Shown: one piece after another, positions 33,372 to 43,282 of the stretch
Numbering within the stretch: the stretch's first letter is position 1
Layout of the letters: each line of letters opens with the position of its first letter
Source of the DNA: JANXZS01 sp963797255
GTDB lineage: Bacteria > Acidobacteriota > Terriglobia > Terriglobales > Acidobacteriaceae
Assembly: GCA_963797255.1 (NCBI GenBank)
Contig: CAWCOV010000001.1
Coordinates: 744,001-808,000, forward strand
Length of the DNA stretch: 64,000 nucleotides
Direction: 5' to 3'
The notes under the pieces: model-generated
The model's database searches: none
Told to the model about the DNA's origin: nothing
The model's input: the letters and a program-made list of their open reading frames with translations, nothing else
Translations under genes and position numbers: made by a program

Positions 33372-35653
33372 TCAGCGAACTACAAGACTCGCCAGTAAAG
33401 GCGTATCGTCCGAGGAGCCACCGACCATCACTTGATATTCGCCCTTCGTCATATTCCAGACATTCTTCTCTTCGTCGAAGGTTTGAAGGACACGATCATC
33501 GATCGCAATACTGATTGACTGCGATTCGCCGGGTGCAAGCGTTACGCGTTTCCACCCGGCGAGTCGTTTGTAGGGCTCGTCTGTACCTTTGGGGAGACTG
33601 GCGTACACCTCAGCAATCTCGGTCCCCGCCCGCTTTCCGGTGTTCTTAACGGTGAAGCGCACAGTTTTCGTCGCTGAATCGACGCTCAGGCCAGAGTATG
33701 CGTAGGTCGTGTAAGACAAGCCGAAGCCGAAGGCAAACAAAGGCTGCTTGTGCTGAACCTCGTACCACTTATAGCCAACTTCCGGACCTTCTTCGTAGTG
33801 AACGGCGTAACCGCTATGCGCAGAAGCACTCGATGTTGGTGCACCGTTGTCCGCTACATCGGCAGCATGTGCTTGACTCTCAGCAGGGATCATCGGACGA
33901 TCCGGATGCGGAAGGTCCGCTTCGCTTCTCGGGAAGGTGAGCGGAAGTTTTCCTGCCGGGTTGACTTCGCCGACGAGTATATTGGCCAACGCTTTGTGTC
34001 CAGAACTGCCCGCGTACCAAGCCTCGACGACGCCCGCTACCTTGTCGATCCATGGCATGGTGACCTCAGTGCCGGTCTCAAGTACAACGATCGTGTGCGG
34101 ATTTACTGATGCTATCTGCTCGATCAAGGAATCCTGGTTATCAGGGAGCGAGAGGCTCGGCACGTCCATGTCTTCCGAAAGCCACTGGGAAACGAAGACG
34201 ATCGCCAAGTCGGCATTCTTGGCGAGGTTTGCAGCCGACTTCGGGTCCGTTCCCGGATCGAAGTCGATCTTCGCGTTCGGCATCTTCGCCTGCAGTGCTT
34301 TCAAAGGAGAGGTTGGGAACCAAACTGGTTTTTGCCAAATCGTTTTTCTCTTGCCGGGAGGCATGATGGCATTGCCGTCTGGAGGATCCACTTGCGCCGA
34401 CCCTCCTCCCGAAATCATGCCAACGTCTGCGTGTCCACCTATGATGGCAATGCTGTGGACCTTGGACGGATCAATCGGAAGCACGGTCGGGCTGTTCTTC
34501 AAGAGAACGATGCTCTTCTCTTCCATGCGCTGCGCCGCCTCGAATCCTTTTTCAACGTCGACAACGCTCTTCTGCGGCGGGTCGTCGACAACCCCGGAAA
34601 GAAACTCGGCATACAGAACTCTGCGCGCGTGATCGTCTATCTCTGACATCGGAACTCGCCCTGCTTCCACTGCCGCTTTGAGCTTTGGACCGAAAAAGTC
34701 AGCCATCGGTTGTTCCTGGTCAAGGCCTGCGGCAGATGCCTTCTCCGTACTGTGGGTGCCTCCCCAGTCGGAGATCACAAAACCTTTGAAGCCCCAATCT
34801 TTCTTGAGCACGTCTTGCAGCGTGTAGCGATTTTCACAACCGAAGTCTCCATTGATCCGGTTGTAGGAACACATCACAGCGCCGGGATTCGCAATGGAGA
34901 TGGCGATGCGAAACGCGAGCAAGTCAGATTCCTGCATTGCACGCTTCGAAATGACCGCGTTCACGAAGAAGCGTCCGGTCTCCTGATCATTCATCACGTA
35001 ATGCTTGATGTCGCCAACCACGTGCTGGGCTTGCTCGCACTTCATCAGGCTACCGACAACGGTGCCCGCGAGGAGAGGATCTTCCCCGGCGTACTCGAAA
35101 CTTCGACCACCACGGGGTTCCCTGATCAAATCGACTCCGCCTCCCAAGGTCATGTTGAAGCCCTGGGCTCGGAGTTCCTGGCCAACAATACTGCCAAATT
35201 CACAAGCAGAATCGGCATCCCAACTCGAGGTGGCTCCCAAGCTTGAGGGCATGGCCGTCGAGTATCTCCCATTCGCACCGCTATCTCTCACCCCGTAGCC
35301 CGCATCCGAAATCACCAGATGGTGGTATCCCAAGACGCGAAATTCCCTCCACGTATCCCGCTCCGCCATTTGTCAGAGGTGTGAGCGGCATCTGCCATTG
35401 ATCGGCGTGAGCCATCCCATTCCCATGCAAGAGCGCCAATTTTTCATCGAGTGTCATCTGTTTCAGGACGAGTTCCGCCCGTTCCTGTGGGGCGACGCTA
35501 GGATTCATCCAGGGCCGGTCAGCATTTTGAGCAACCGCCGCGTGCTGCAGACACGACCCAAAAGGCCGCGACGAAGAACGAAAAGAGGCGAAAACAGGAG
35601 TCCCGATTGAACCTGGGTTTCCACGAGATGTTCAGAAGTGCGATGAGAGTCAT
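33372..35653 (-). pseudogene. GH3 beta-glucosidase-like gene with two 5' frameshifts
   Basis: The body (33372 to ~35320) is a GH3 glycoside hydrolase: GHx-type N-domain, FKGFVISDWGGTHS with the nucleophile Asp, a second alpha/beta domain (VHSIAIIGGHADVG, VNPHTIVVLETGTEV) and a C-terminal fibronectin-III-like domain. Family enzymes cleave beta-linked glucose, xylose or similar units. The preceding segment (MNPSVAPQERAELVLKQMTL to GIPP) is in another frame, with one extra base near 35318-35320. The signal peptide (LFSFFVAAFWVVSAA) is in a third frame, with one extra base near 35543-35550. ATG 35653 overlaps the upstream stop (ATGA). Removing two bases gives 759 residues, a normal GH3 length. 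Confidence 0.8.
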
Positions 35654-36000
35654 TTGGAGCCTTCCGTTCTGTTTTGAATGACAAACCTGGCGTTCCTGGT
35701 ATGAAGCTCTTGCAGGTACGTGACTCCGTTTATGACCGAAGTGACTACGCCAGTTGTGTCCTGCTTTCTTTCGACCATGCGCGCTAAGACCGTAAAGGTT
35801 TCGTCATGTTCCGTCTTGATGATCAACCGTACCCTGGATCCCAATGCGGCGTTCCACGACACTTCGCATATTCCGCGAGGCAGTTGTGCGTTTCCAGCTC
35901 GGACAGGCGTGGCCAGATAAATCGTCTGAGTGTCGTTGGCCGCCATCAGATTGCCCGGAAAGAGCATCACCAACAGCGCAAGCCCACGCATGTACCCCAT
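35650..36000 (-). CDS. Small secreted acidobacterial protein
   Basis: A 116-residue protein with a signal peptide (GLALLVMLFPGNLMAAND). The mature region begins TIYLATPVRAGNAQLPRG, similar in plan to the secreted protein at 30839-31249: a beta-rich domain introduced by a P-V/T-A-G-like strand. AAGGAG sits 7 nt before ATG 36000. Its TGA overlaps the ATG of the GH3 gene, so the two were made together. Confidence 0.78.
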   Translation of the reverse strand: MGYMRGLALLVMLFPGNLMAANDTQTIYLATPVRAGNAQLPRGICEVSWNAALGSRVRLIIKTEHDETFTVLARMVERKQDTTGVVTSVINGVTYLQELHTRNARFVIQNRTEGSK

Positions 36001-36205
36001 GGGTAGTCTCCTTATTTAGCGTCGGGATTGTGTTGGATTCCGTATGGATGCAGGCTAGACAAGTCTGGACCTTGTTTGGAAGGTCCATCGTGCATCAGAC
36101 AGGGCAAAAAGAGTGAAAGCTTATTTATTTACAGCTAGATATGCTCATGACGGAGGCGGCTCAAGGGAATGTATCATACAGAGTTTCGGCCCCCAAAAAG
36201 GAGGA

Positions 36206-37487
36206 TCACCAAGTCCGGACGGCAACAACAGTGGGTGGGCCGGGATGACCTTCGATGACGTTCGCTTCAATTACGGCTTCAAGGTTCAGTTGGTCCCAGT
36301 TCTTCGGAGCTTTTTGCAGCACTGCATCCAGGTACGCTTGATTGGAGACGACCTCGCTTGCGGCTTCGGTTCCTTCTCCCAAAATGCCGGCCAGTATGAT
36401 GACAGGCTCTCCGGTAACCTTGTCGTGAAGTCTCGCGACTACGGCGTAATCCCGCGCAAGGCTTTTGCCCGCGAACCTGCCATTGAAGCGTCCAGAATCT
36501 TTTGGGCGAGGACGTCCGATCTACCACTCTGCGAACGTGATTGTCGTACTCGAATCCAATCGGCAGATCCTGCGTGATGCGCATCGTCCAGGGGTTGTCG
36601 AAAGCGCCAATCAGAACGAAGGGTCCCTCACGCAATTGAGCGAACCCGGTGTCCGAAGCGGCCATCACGCGAAATTCCCCATTCTTCGGTACGAGAGGCG
36701 CTATGGAACGTGCAAGCGTAACAACATCATAGACATTCAGACTGCCCCTCTCTCCGGCGGGAACAGGTGGGACTGTCCTGCTTTGGAGATCGACAGAGTC
36801 TGTCGGCACGCCGAGACAATAGGTAACCCGACTTGACGTTGAGGTGATTGGCTCCCAGATACGCGCAGTGCTTGAGGGCACATGTACGCTGGCCGCCGAA
36901 GTCGGAGCTTTCATGCGACCGAAGCTAAATCCAATCCCCGCGGCGATGAGCAATGCGACGGCAACCAGGATCCAGCGGCGGTCCACGATCTTCCAGCGGT
37001 CATGTTCGGCATTTGCCAGCGCTAAGAGGGGACCGACATTTTCGCTCGGAGCGGTCTCCACTGTCCGTGCGAGTTGAATCTCGGCCGCAAGGCCCGGCTG
37101 AATCGCTGGTTCCCGAAAAGTGGGAACGTAGGACCCAATCGGCAACTCGATCACCAATTCTCCAGCGTGATCAGGGTTGTAATAGTACTGACTGAGCCTT
37201 TTGCGCACCTCAGCTGCCGCAGTGCGAACCACCGGATCGAGATTCACATCGTAGACGGGTTCACGCCCGAAAGCCTCGACGCCAATTGTCCGCTCCTTCA
37301 GTTCACTCGCATTGCCGAGCAGTGTTTGCTCCACGATATATGTGAGCAACACCGGGTATCGCTTGCTATTCATGAACAACGGGTGGTCAACGAGGCGTCT
37401 CAGCTGTTCGCGAACGATCACTGCATGTGGCGTCGGCTCAGCCCAAGTCGCGTCTTTGTCGGATTGTGACAATATCCCCATCTGCAC
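36206..37487 (-). pseudogene. Membrane-anchored regulator-like protein, frameshifted near its C-terminus
   Basis: The first ~320 residues read in one frame: a cytoplasmic N-terminal domain (LRRLVDHPLFMNSKRYPVLL, then ERTIGVEAFGREPVYDV and VRKRLSQYYYN) common in acidobacterial proteins beside TolB-like or cyclase modules, a membrane helix (ILVAVALLIAAGIGFSFG), and an extracytoplasmic domain. After VVDRTSSP the annotated frame becomes non-protein-like. In the next frame a sensible ~100-residue end appears (KDSGRFNGRFAGKSLARDYA to VVAVRTW), stopping at 36206. One extra base in the CCC near 36504-36509 explains it; without it the protein is 426 residues. The start is GTG 37487 or ATG 37481. Role unknown. 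Confidence 0.65.
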
Positions 37488-37962
37488 TCTTTGACGTCTC
37501 TGAATGAGCCTTCCGCCGACAGCTCGAAACTATCTCAGCGCGTCGACGCCTCATTCCGGCGAATCCGCGCTTAAGGTATTGGCGTTTAAGACGACTTTTG
37601 CGCGAGAGAACGAGTTGGAATATCTACTCTGTTCGCCAAGGCGCAGTAGTTCATCGTACCTCCCTTTGAAAGTCGGACGTAATCTGGCTTAAATATTTGA
37701 CCAGCAGGTGGCTACGATTATATCGCCCGTAGATTAGCCAACTTCGAATGTGACCCAATACGCTCGGCTGAGGTTGAGACGTAGGGCAAAGTCTGCCCGC
37801 GTCTCCTCTTTTGACCTTCGATTGATGGAAACAGGGCAATGCGCTAATTGAGCGAACGACGGAGGGGTTTTAGAGTTCTGGTCGTATGGTGGGCTGCTCG
37901 GACGTAACCCCGTTTTTGGGTAATGTCCGGAAAGCCGGTCTTCCGTTCGGAACCATGTCCTG
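37488..37962. other. Gene-free stretch
   Basis: Only overlapping frames without motifs occur here. The segment holds the upstream region of the regulator-like gene and the 3' flank of the PH-like membrane protein. Nothing else recognised. Confidence 0.55.
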
Positions 37963-38454
37963 CTATGCAAGCCCAAAATTAGATGGTTTCGGTAGAGTCT
38001 TATCGAGTTCGTCCAGATTGGGTAAAGACGTGAACCATGCGTAAAACCGATCGTCGAATCCGTATAGCTCCTCAATGTCCAGCTTTGGAAATCTATCGTC
38101 GTTCGGTTCAAGGACAAGATGCCAAACGTCGGGAGACGCTTCATCACCTCTACTGACGTATCGTCGTCGCCCTTTGATTTTGTCGAGCGGCAGAGCGCGT
38201 GCGCCGGAGAGGCCGCGCAATTCAATAGCCTGATCAGAAAAGCGAACTGAATTTCGAAATGCACGAAAGGTCATCAGGGCGGCGAACAACATAAATACGA
38301 TTGGAAACATCATTTTGAAAAACGTGGCATCCCGAAGCCCGGAAAGCACTCCGCCCCAAATCGCAACGAAGAAAAATATGCCCGTTGTGAAGAGAACAGT
38401 ACCTACAACCCGTTGCGATGACCTCATCCTGTACACGCGATCAGTCGTGATCAT
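37963..38454 (-). CDS. Membrane protein with PH-like domain
   Basis: This is a 163-residue protein. ATG 38454 is chosen because TAGGAA sits 5 nt upstream; the longer frame to 38562 is unlikely. Two membrane helices (VVGTVLFTTGIFFFVAIWGG and FFKMMFPIVFMLFAALMTF) are followed by a soluble beta-rich part (FRNSVRFSDQAIELRGLSGA, then LPLDKIKGRRRYVSRGD) that resembles bacterial PH-like domains. It ends in an acidic/aromatic segment. No neighbours suggest a pathway; function unknown. Confidence 0.7.
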   Translation of the reverse strand: MITTDRVYRMRSSQRVVGTVLFTTGIFFFVAIWGGVLSGLRDATFFKMMFPIVFMLFAALMTFRAFRNSVRFSDQAIELRGLSGARALPLDKIKGRRRYVSRGDEASPDVWHLVLEPNDDRFPKLDIEELYGFDDRFYAWFTSLPNLDELDKTLPKPSNFGLA

Positions 38455-38673
38455 AGCTTTTCCTAACATCATACGATTCGTATAAAGCCATGATAACGGC
38501 TGGCGAATCATCAACGGGAGAGGGAATGTCCCGAGTAGTGGGCTTCTCAGACATAACCCCATTGGGGTATGTCGGTCAGCCGGTGATTCGCCATCGTTTA
38601 TCGCTTACGAGGCCATTCTCTCAGGGAAAGCAGTCTACGGAATATTGCGACAGGCCATGTTCCGACAGTTCTA

Positions 38674-39655
38674 TTAGTGGACACCATCTTTGGCTTTGGA
38701 AGCTGAACGTTCATCCACCACTTTGTATCCCTCCGGCGCGGTGAAATACTTTTGTTCCGGCGGCCGCGTCCAGTTAGGAATCACATCCGGCCGAATGTGC
38801 CATACGATCGCGCCGGTGGTCTTACCTGAAGGGATCAGCGAACGCGACGAACCAGCCGTTCTGCGCGCGATTGCGTCCATCGAACAGCATTAGGTCGACC
38901 GTGTCCGACGTAACGCTAACCCGGGCAAGCGCGTCATCGACGCCCAGGGTAATGTTCTTGCCCTCAGCGAACGGCAAAGGCTGTGTACATCCCTTCGCTT
39001 TGTCCCAGTCTTCCAGGTAGTACGCCTTTTTCGCCTCATCAGACAGCGGTAACACTTTGACCATCGGATCGTTAGGCGTTCGCGGGAAGATGCCGGCTGT
39101 CGTTCCATCCACCAGGTATGCTTTGCCCATGTAGATCGAGGGCAAGGAACTCCAGGTTGAAGGCGGCCTGCCCGGCCAGTTTCTCCGGCAGCGGCTTGTC
39201 GAGATTGATGCTGACCCTCACGCCGCCTGGTTCCGCCGCCATTTCCAGTGTGTATCTGAGATCGAATGTCGGGAAAGCAAGGTTGGCGGTGAGCCGGTTG
39301 TTCGCCTTATCGGCATTGCGCCCTTGAGGGTTGCCACCAGCTCCCACTGCTCAGGCGTCGGCATCAGGTGCACGTCGCCATTAGTGGCGATGCGCTGGCC
39401 GTGAAAAATCATCTCCATCGCTGTGTTCTTTTGGTCTACGAAAACGGGATGGTAGGTGCTGTCTTAGAGAAATACGCTAAAGCCTTGCGTACCGAGGTAA
39501 TTCTTGTCGGTCGCGTTCATGGCAAAATCTGCGCCACACAGGCCAGGACCGGAGGTCAGAACTAAAAGAAGACATACCGCCGAGTAAGCATGGATTGAAA
39601 TCAAATTTTTCTTCGCCCACAACCTTACATGACATGCACGCGGTATGCGCGGCAA
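38674..39655 (-). pseudogene. Decayed glycoside hydrolase remnant, probably GH9 N-terminal part
   Basis: Pieces in three frames join in order: signal peptide (AYSAVCLLLVLTSGPGLCG) and DFAMNATDKNYLGTQGFSV, then MEMIFHGQRIATNGDVHL, then DLRYTLEMAAEPGGVRV and LDKPLPEKLAGQAAFNLEF, then PSIYMGKAYLVDGTTAG to NRAQNGWFV, then RSLIPSGKTTGAIVWHIRPD. At least four frameshifts (near 39465, 39345, 39140 and 38840) separate them. The content resembles the beta-sandwich region before the catalytic domain of acidobacterial GH9 cellulase-like proteins (from memory). The catalytic domain is absent; the frame ends shortly after PNWTRPP. Confidence 0.6.
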
Positions 39656-39817
39656 GGGAATGGCGTAATTTCACTTTATTATTTACTGTATCCCTACTAT
39701 TTGAGCGGCGAACGCTTTAGCCGGGACAGATTCAGACGGGAAGAAGCCTCGACATTCCAGTGCCGGCAAATCTCCATTGAGAGTTGAAGACCTTTACCTG
39801 CGAACATTCGGGAAACC

Positions 39818-40666
39818 ATGGTTGAGCAGATCGATGCGCATCATCATTTCTGGAGATATAGCGAGGCAGAGTATGGCTGGATTGGGCAGGACATGGAGCA
39901 GCTCCGCCGCGATTTTCTGGCGACCGACCTGGAGCCCGAGATAGCCGCAGCAGACGTGCAGGGCGTGCTTACCGTTCAAGCGCGCCAAACCATAGAAGAG
40001 ACAAACTGGCTGTTGTCTCTTGCCGAGCAATCTTCCTTTGTGCGCGGCGCAATCGGGTGGGCACCAATCGCGAGTCCCGAATTCCCGGACCTGTTGGAGT
40101 CCCTCGGTGAAAATCGAAAGCTCAAAGGATTGCGCCACGTCCTCCAGGATGAGCCTGACGAAACATACATGCTCCAATCTTGCTTTCAGCGGGGAATCTC
40201 TGCACTGAAAGGTACGGGGCTGGTCTATGACATTCTTATTTATGAAAGACAGCTCCCCACCGCTTCACTGCTGGTTGACTCCCATCCTGACCAGGTCTTC
40301 GTGCTTGACCATTTGGGAAAACCGAAGATCCGTGACCGGGAATTCTCCCCCTGGCGCGAACGCCTGCGAGAACTCGCGGCACGCCCAAATGTTTACTGCA
40401 AACTGAGTGGGATGGCGACCGAGGCCGACTGGAAAAGTTGGACAACGGACGATCTTCGGCCGTGTTTCGATATTGCCCTCGAATGCTTTGGGCCCGGGCG
40501 ATTGTTGGCTGGCTCGGATTGGCCCGTCTGCACCGTGGCCACCAGCTATCAACGATGGTGGCGAACACTGCGGGAATTGGTCTCCCCATTGTCACCTGAC
40601 GAGCGGGATGGAATCCTGGGCCGCAATGCCAAAAGAGTTTACAACCTCGAAGGTGAGATGAAATGA
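39818..40666 (+). CDS. Amidohydrolase-type sugar lactonase (L-fuconolactonase-like)
   Basis: This 282-residue TIM-barrel protein belongs to the COG3618 amidohydrolase group. The metal-binding HxH is at the N-terminus (IDAHHHFWRY). Further family landmarks are GLRHVLQDEPDE, VLDHLGKP with a catalytic His, YCKLSGM and the late Asp in LLAGSDWPV. Members hydrolyse L-fucono- or L-rhamnono-lactones. It overlaps the dehydrogenase gene by 4 bp (ATGA), the enzyme that would make its lactone substrate, and the third gene is a FucP-type transporter. Together these point to non-phosphorylative L-fucose (or related deoxysugar) breakdown. No strong ribosome-binding site is visible. Confidence 0.87.
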   Translation: MVEQIDAHHHFWRYSEAEYGWIGQDMEQLRRDFLATDLEPEIAAADVQGVLTVQARQTIEETNWLLSLAEQSSFVRGAIGWAPIASPEFPDLLESLGENRKLKGLRHVLQDEPDETYMLQSCFQRGISALKGTGLVYDILIYERQLPTASLLVDSHPDQVFVLDHLGKPKIRDREFSPWRERLRELAARPNVYCKLSGMATEADWKSWTTDDLRPCFDIALECFGPGRLLAGSDWPVCTVATSYQRWWRTLRELVSPLSPDERDGILGRNAKRVYNLEGEMK

Positions 40667-41676
40667 AGGCACTCGTAATCAGCGAACCGGGAAAAGCCCA
40701 TATCGAAGATGTCCCGGAACCGGCGATCCGCCCCGGAGAGGCCTTACTTCGAGTACGACGCGTGGGCCTTTGTGGAAGCGATTTGAACTCCTTTCGCGGG
40801 CGAAATCCGCTGGTCTCTTTTCCGAGAATTCCCGGACACGAAGTGTCAGCAACGATTGTTTCTCTCAATGAGCGGCATTCAGACTTCACTGTAGGAATGG
40901 ATGTGACTCTCTCTCCGTATACAAGTTGCGGCCAATGCGCCTCATGCCGGAACGGGAGAAAGAATGCCTGCAAAAGAAACGCGACGCTGGGTGTACAACG
41001 AAACGGCGCGTTGACTGAGTACATCTCCGTGCCCATCGAAAAACTATATGCGGCACGCCTCAACCTTGAGGAGCTCTGCCTTGTGGAGCCTCTCACTGTC
41101 GGGTTCCATGCTGTGGCACGCGCACGTGTCACGGAGGCGGATACAGTTGCAATCTTCGGATGCGGAGGCGTGGGGCTTGGCGCCGTGGCTGCATCCGCAT
41201 TTCGTGGCGCCAAGACAATCGCGATTGATGTCGATGACGCGAAGCTTGCTATTGCGCAGAAGACCGGAGCGGCCCATTTGATTCACTCTCAGCGAGAGAC
41301 TCTTTCCACTGCACTTGCTGAACTGACAAACGAATTCGGTCCCAGTGTTGTTATTGAGGCCGTCGGGACGCCAAACACTTTTCTTGCCGCCGTGGAGGAG
41401 GTTGCTTTCACGGGACGCGTTGTCTACGTGGGGTACGCAAAAGAACCGGTGGCCTATGAAACACGCCTCTTCGTGCAGAAAGAGATCGATATCCTGGGCT
41501 CCCGAAATGCGCTTCCAGAGGATTTCCAGGAAGTGATTTGCATGCTTGAGGAGCACCGCTTTCCAGTTGAATCGGTCGTAAGCACGTTGGTTCCGCTTGA
41601 AGAAGGTCCTGAGATACTGCGCGCATGGAGTTCCAATCCAAGTCGCTTTAGCAAAATTATGATCACTCTCGATTAA
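40663..41676 (+). CDS. Zinc-type sugar dehydrogenase (MDR family; L-fucose dehydrogenase candidate)
   Basis: This 337-residue medium-chain dehydrogenase has the catalytic zinc Cys in VGLCGSDL, His-Glu in PGHEVSA, and a structural-zinc set CGQCASCRNGRKNAC. The NAD(P) Rossmann motif is AIFGCGGVGLGAV (about residues 164-176). Related enzymes oxidise sugars or polyols at C1 or C2. Coupled translation with the lactonase and proximity to a fucose symporter suggest L-fucose or an analogue as substrate (inference). It also resembles L-gulonate/L-idonate or galactitol dehydrogenases, so the exact sugar is open. Confidence 0.88.
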   Translation: MKALVISEPGKAHIEDVPEPAIRPGEALLRVRRVGLCGSDLNSFRGRNPLVSFPRIPGHEVSATIVSLNERHSDFTVGMDVTLSPYTSCGQCASCRNGRKNACKRNATLGVQRNGALTEYISVPIEKLYAARLNLEELCLVEPLTVGFHAVARARVTEADTVAIFGCGGVGLGAVAASAFRGAKTIAIDVDDAKLAIAQKTGAAHLIHSQRETLSTALAELTNEFGPSVVIEAVGTPNTFLAAVEEVAFTGRVVYVGYAKEPVAYETRLFVQKEIDILGSRNALPEDFQEVICMLEEHRFPVESVVSTLVPLEEGPEILRAWSSNPSRFSKIMITLD

Positions 41677-41697
41677 ACGAAAAAGGCGACTAAGACG

Positions 41698-43014
41698 ATG
41701 TCTACATTCAACAGAAGCGAAACGCGAACGATCGATGAGCCGGCGCAACTGGTACCGAGCGCATACAAACTTCCATTCGTGCTTGTTACTACTCTGTTCT
41801 TTCTATGGGGCATTCCGAACAATCTGAATGACGTGCTCATCCGTCAATTCCTGAAATCATTCGCCATCACTCGTTTTCAGGCGGGGCTCCTGCAGTCCGC
41901 TTTTTATATGGGATACTTTCTGCTCGCGATGCCTGCCGCTCTGATCATGAGGAAGCTGGGCTATAAATTTGGATTTATCGTCGGGCTTAGCCTCTTCAGC
42001 CTCGGAGCGATTCTCTTCTGGCCGGCGGCGATCATCACCAGCTATTCCTTCTTTCTGGTAGCGCTGTTCGTAATCGCCAGCGGGCTTGCGTTCCTGGAGA
42101 CGGCGGCGAATCCATTCATTGCCAAGCTGGGTGATGAGCAGAGCGCAGCACGGCGACTCAATTTCGCTCAGGCCTTCAATCCCCTGGGTTCGATCACAGG
42201 TGTTCTTATTGGAACCGTGTTCATCTTTTCCGGGGTTGAGTTGGACGCGCACCAGATCCAGGTTCTGCAGGACGGTCACACCTATGCAGCCTATCTGCGG
42301 TCGGAGACGATGCGTGTTGTTGTACCTTACCTGGTGCTTGGTGGATTGACGCTGACCATCCTGATCCTGATTGCTGTCACCAAATTCCCCACATCGATCA
42401 GAGACACTGAAGAAAATACTGCAGAAGGTAATACCTTTCGGGCGATGCTGCATGCTCCGCAGTTCTTACTGGCTGTCCCGGCACAATTCGCCTGCGTCGG
42501 CGCACAGGTGGGATCCTGGAGCTACTTCATTCCCTACGTTCAGTCATACACCCATCAACCGGAAAAGGTTGCGGGATATATCCTGACTGCTTCATTGGTG
42601 GGCTTCGGAATCGGCAGATTTTTTTCCGCCTGGCTGATGCGTTTCATTCAGCCAGCTAAGTTGATGGGCATATATTGCGTCGTCAATACATGCTTAGCTG
42701 CTCTCGTAATCGCCTTTCCCGGTTGGATAGGCGTGGGAGCGCTCTCGCTGACGAGTTTCTTCATGTCACTTTTGTTTCCGACAATATTTGCGCTGGGTAT
42801 ACGCGGGCTCGGAGAGAATACCAAGCTCGGAAGTTCCCTTCTCATCATGGCAATCATCGGGGGCGCCGTACTAACGCCGATCATGGGCCTGATCTCCGTT
42901 CACGTCAACCTCGCATTTGCATACGTAGTGCCCATGTTGGCGTTCGTGTTTATCGCCTTCTTTTCTTTTGTAGAGTTGCGACGACTCAACATTCGAAACG
43001 AAGCGAAGGCATAG
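41698..43014 (+). CDS. FucP-type sugar:H+ symporter (MFS)
   Basis: This 438-residue MFS transporter has about 12 membrane helices. It carries the FucP signature LFFLWGIPNNLNDVLIRQF near the N-terminus, QSAFYMGYFLLAMPAAL, and FLETAANPFIAKLG in helix 4, followed by NFAQAFNPLGSITG. These are hallmarks of the L-fucose/glucose/galactose symporter branch. It starts 21 bp after the dehydrogenase stop with AAGGCG upstream. It would import the sugar used by the two preceding enzymes. L-fucose is the best guess; other hexoses are possible. Confidence 0.9.
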   Translation: MSTFNRSETRTIDEPAQLVPSAYKLPFVLVTTLFFLWGIPNNLNDVLIRQFLKSFAITRFQAGLLQSAFYMGYFLLAMPAALIMRKLGYKFGFIVGLSLFSLGAILFWPAAIITSYSFFLVALFVIASGLAFLETAANPFIAKLGDEQSAARRLNFAQAFNPLGSITGVLIGTVFIFSGVELDAHQIQVLQDGHTYAAYLRSETMRVVVPYLVLGGLTLTILILIAVTKFPTSIRDTEENTAEGNTFRAMLHAPQFLLAVPAQFACVGAQVGSWSYFIPYVQSYTHQPEKVAGYILTASLVGFGIGRFFSAWLMRFIQPAKLMGIYCVVNTCLAALVIAFPGWIGVGALSLTSFFMSLLFPTIFALGIRGLGENTKLGSSLLIMAIIGGAVLTPIMGLISVHVNLAFAYVVPMLAFVFIAFFSFVELRRLNIRNEAKA

Positions 43015-43282
43015 GATCCTTACGGGTGTGCCTCGCGCAAACCGGCACCAAGGGTTCGGATGATCTCGTAAAAGAAACGATAGTTTACCTGTGAAGGAGA
43101 CGAAGAGCCGGAGTTTTTACTGGCTCATTTTCGCCAGATCGGGTTAATATCTCTCGACGCTGATGTTCCGAAGCACGTCGACGAAGCATTGGTTCTCACT
43201 TGAAGCCTGATTCTGCCCGTCCTGGTTCCCGAGTCAATCCGTTCGGATGTACCGGGCCAAATTCAACTACGGAGCTTTCCCA

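Noticed and set aside
37734..38264. 176-codon minus-strand frame overlapping the PH-like protein
   Set aside because: No motif and it overlaps a frame with two good membrane helices and a good ribosome-binding site.
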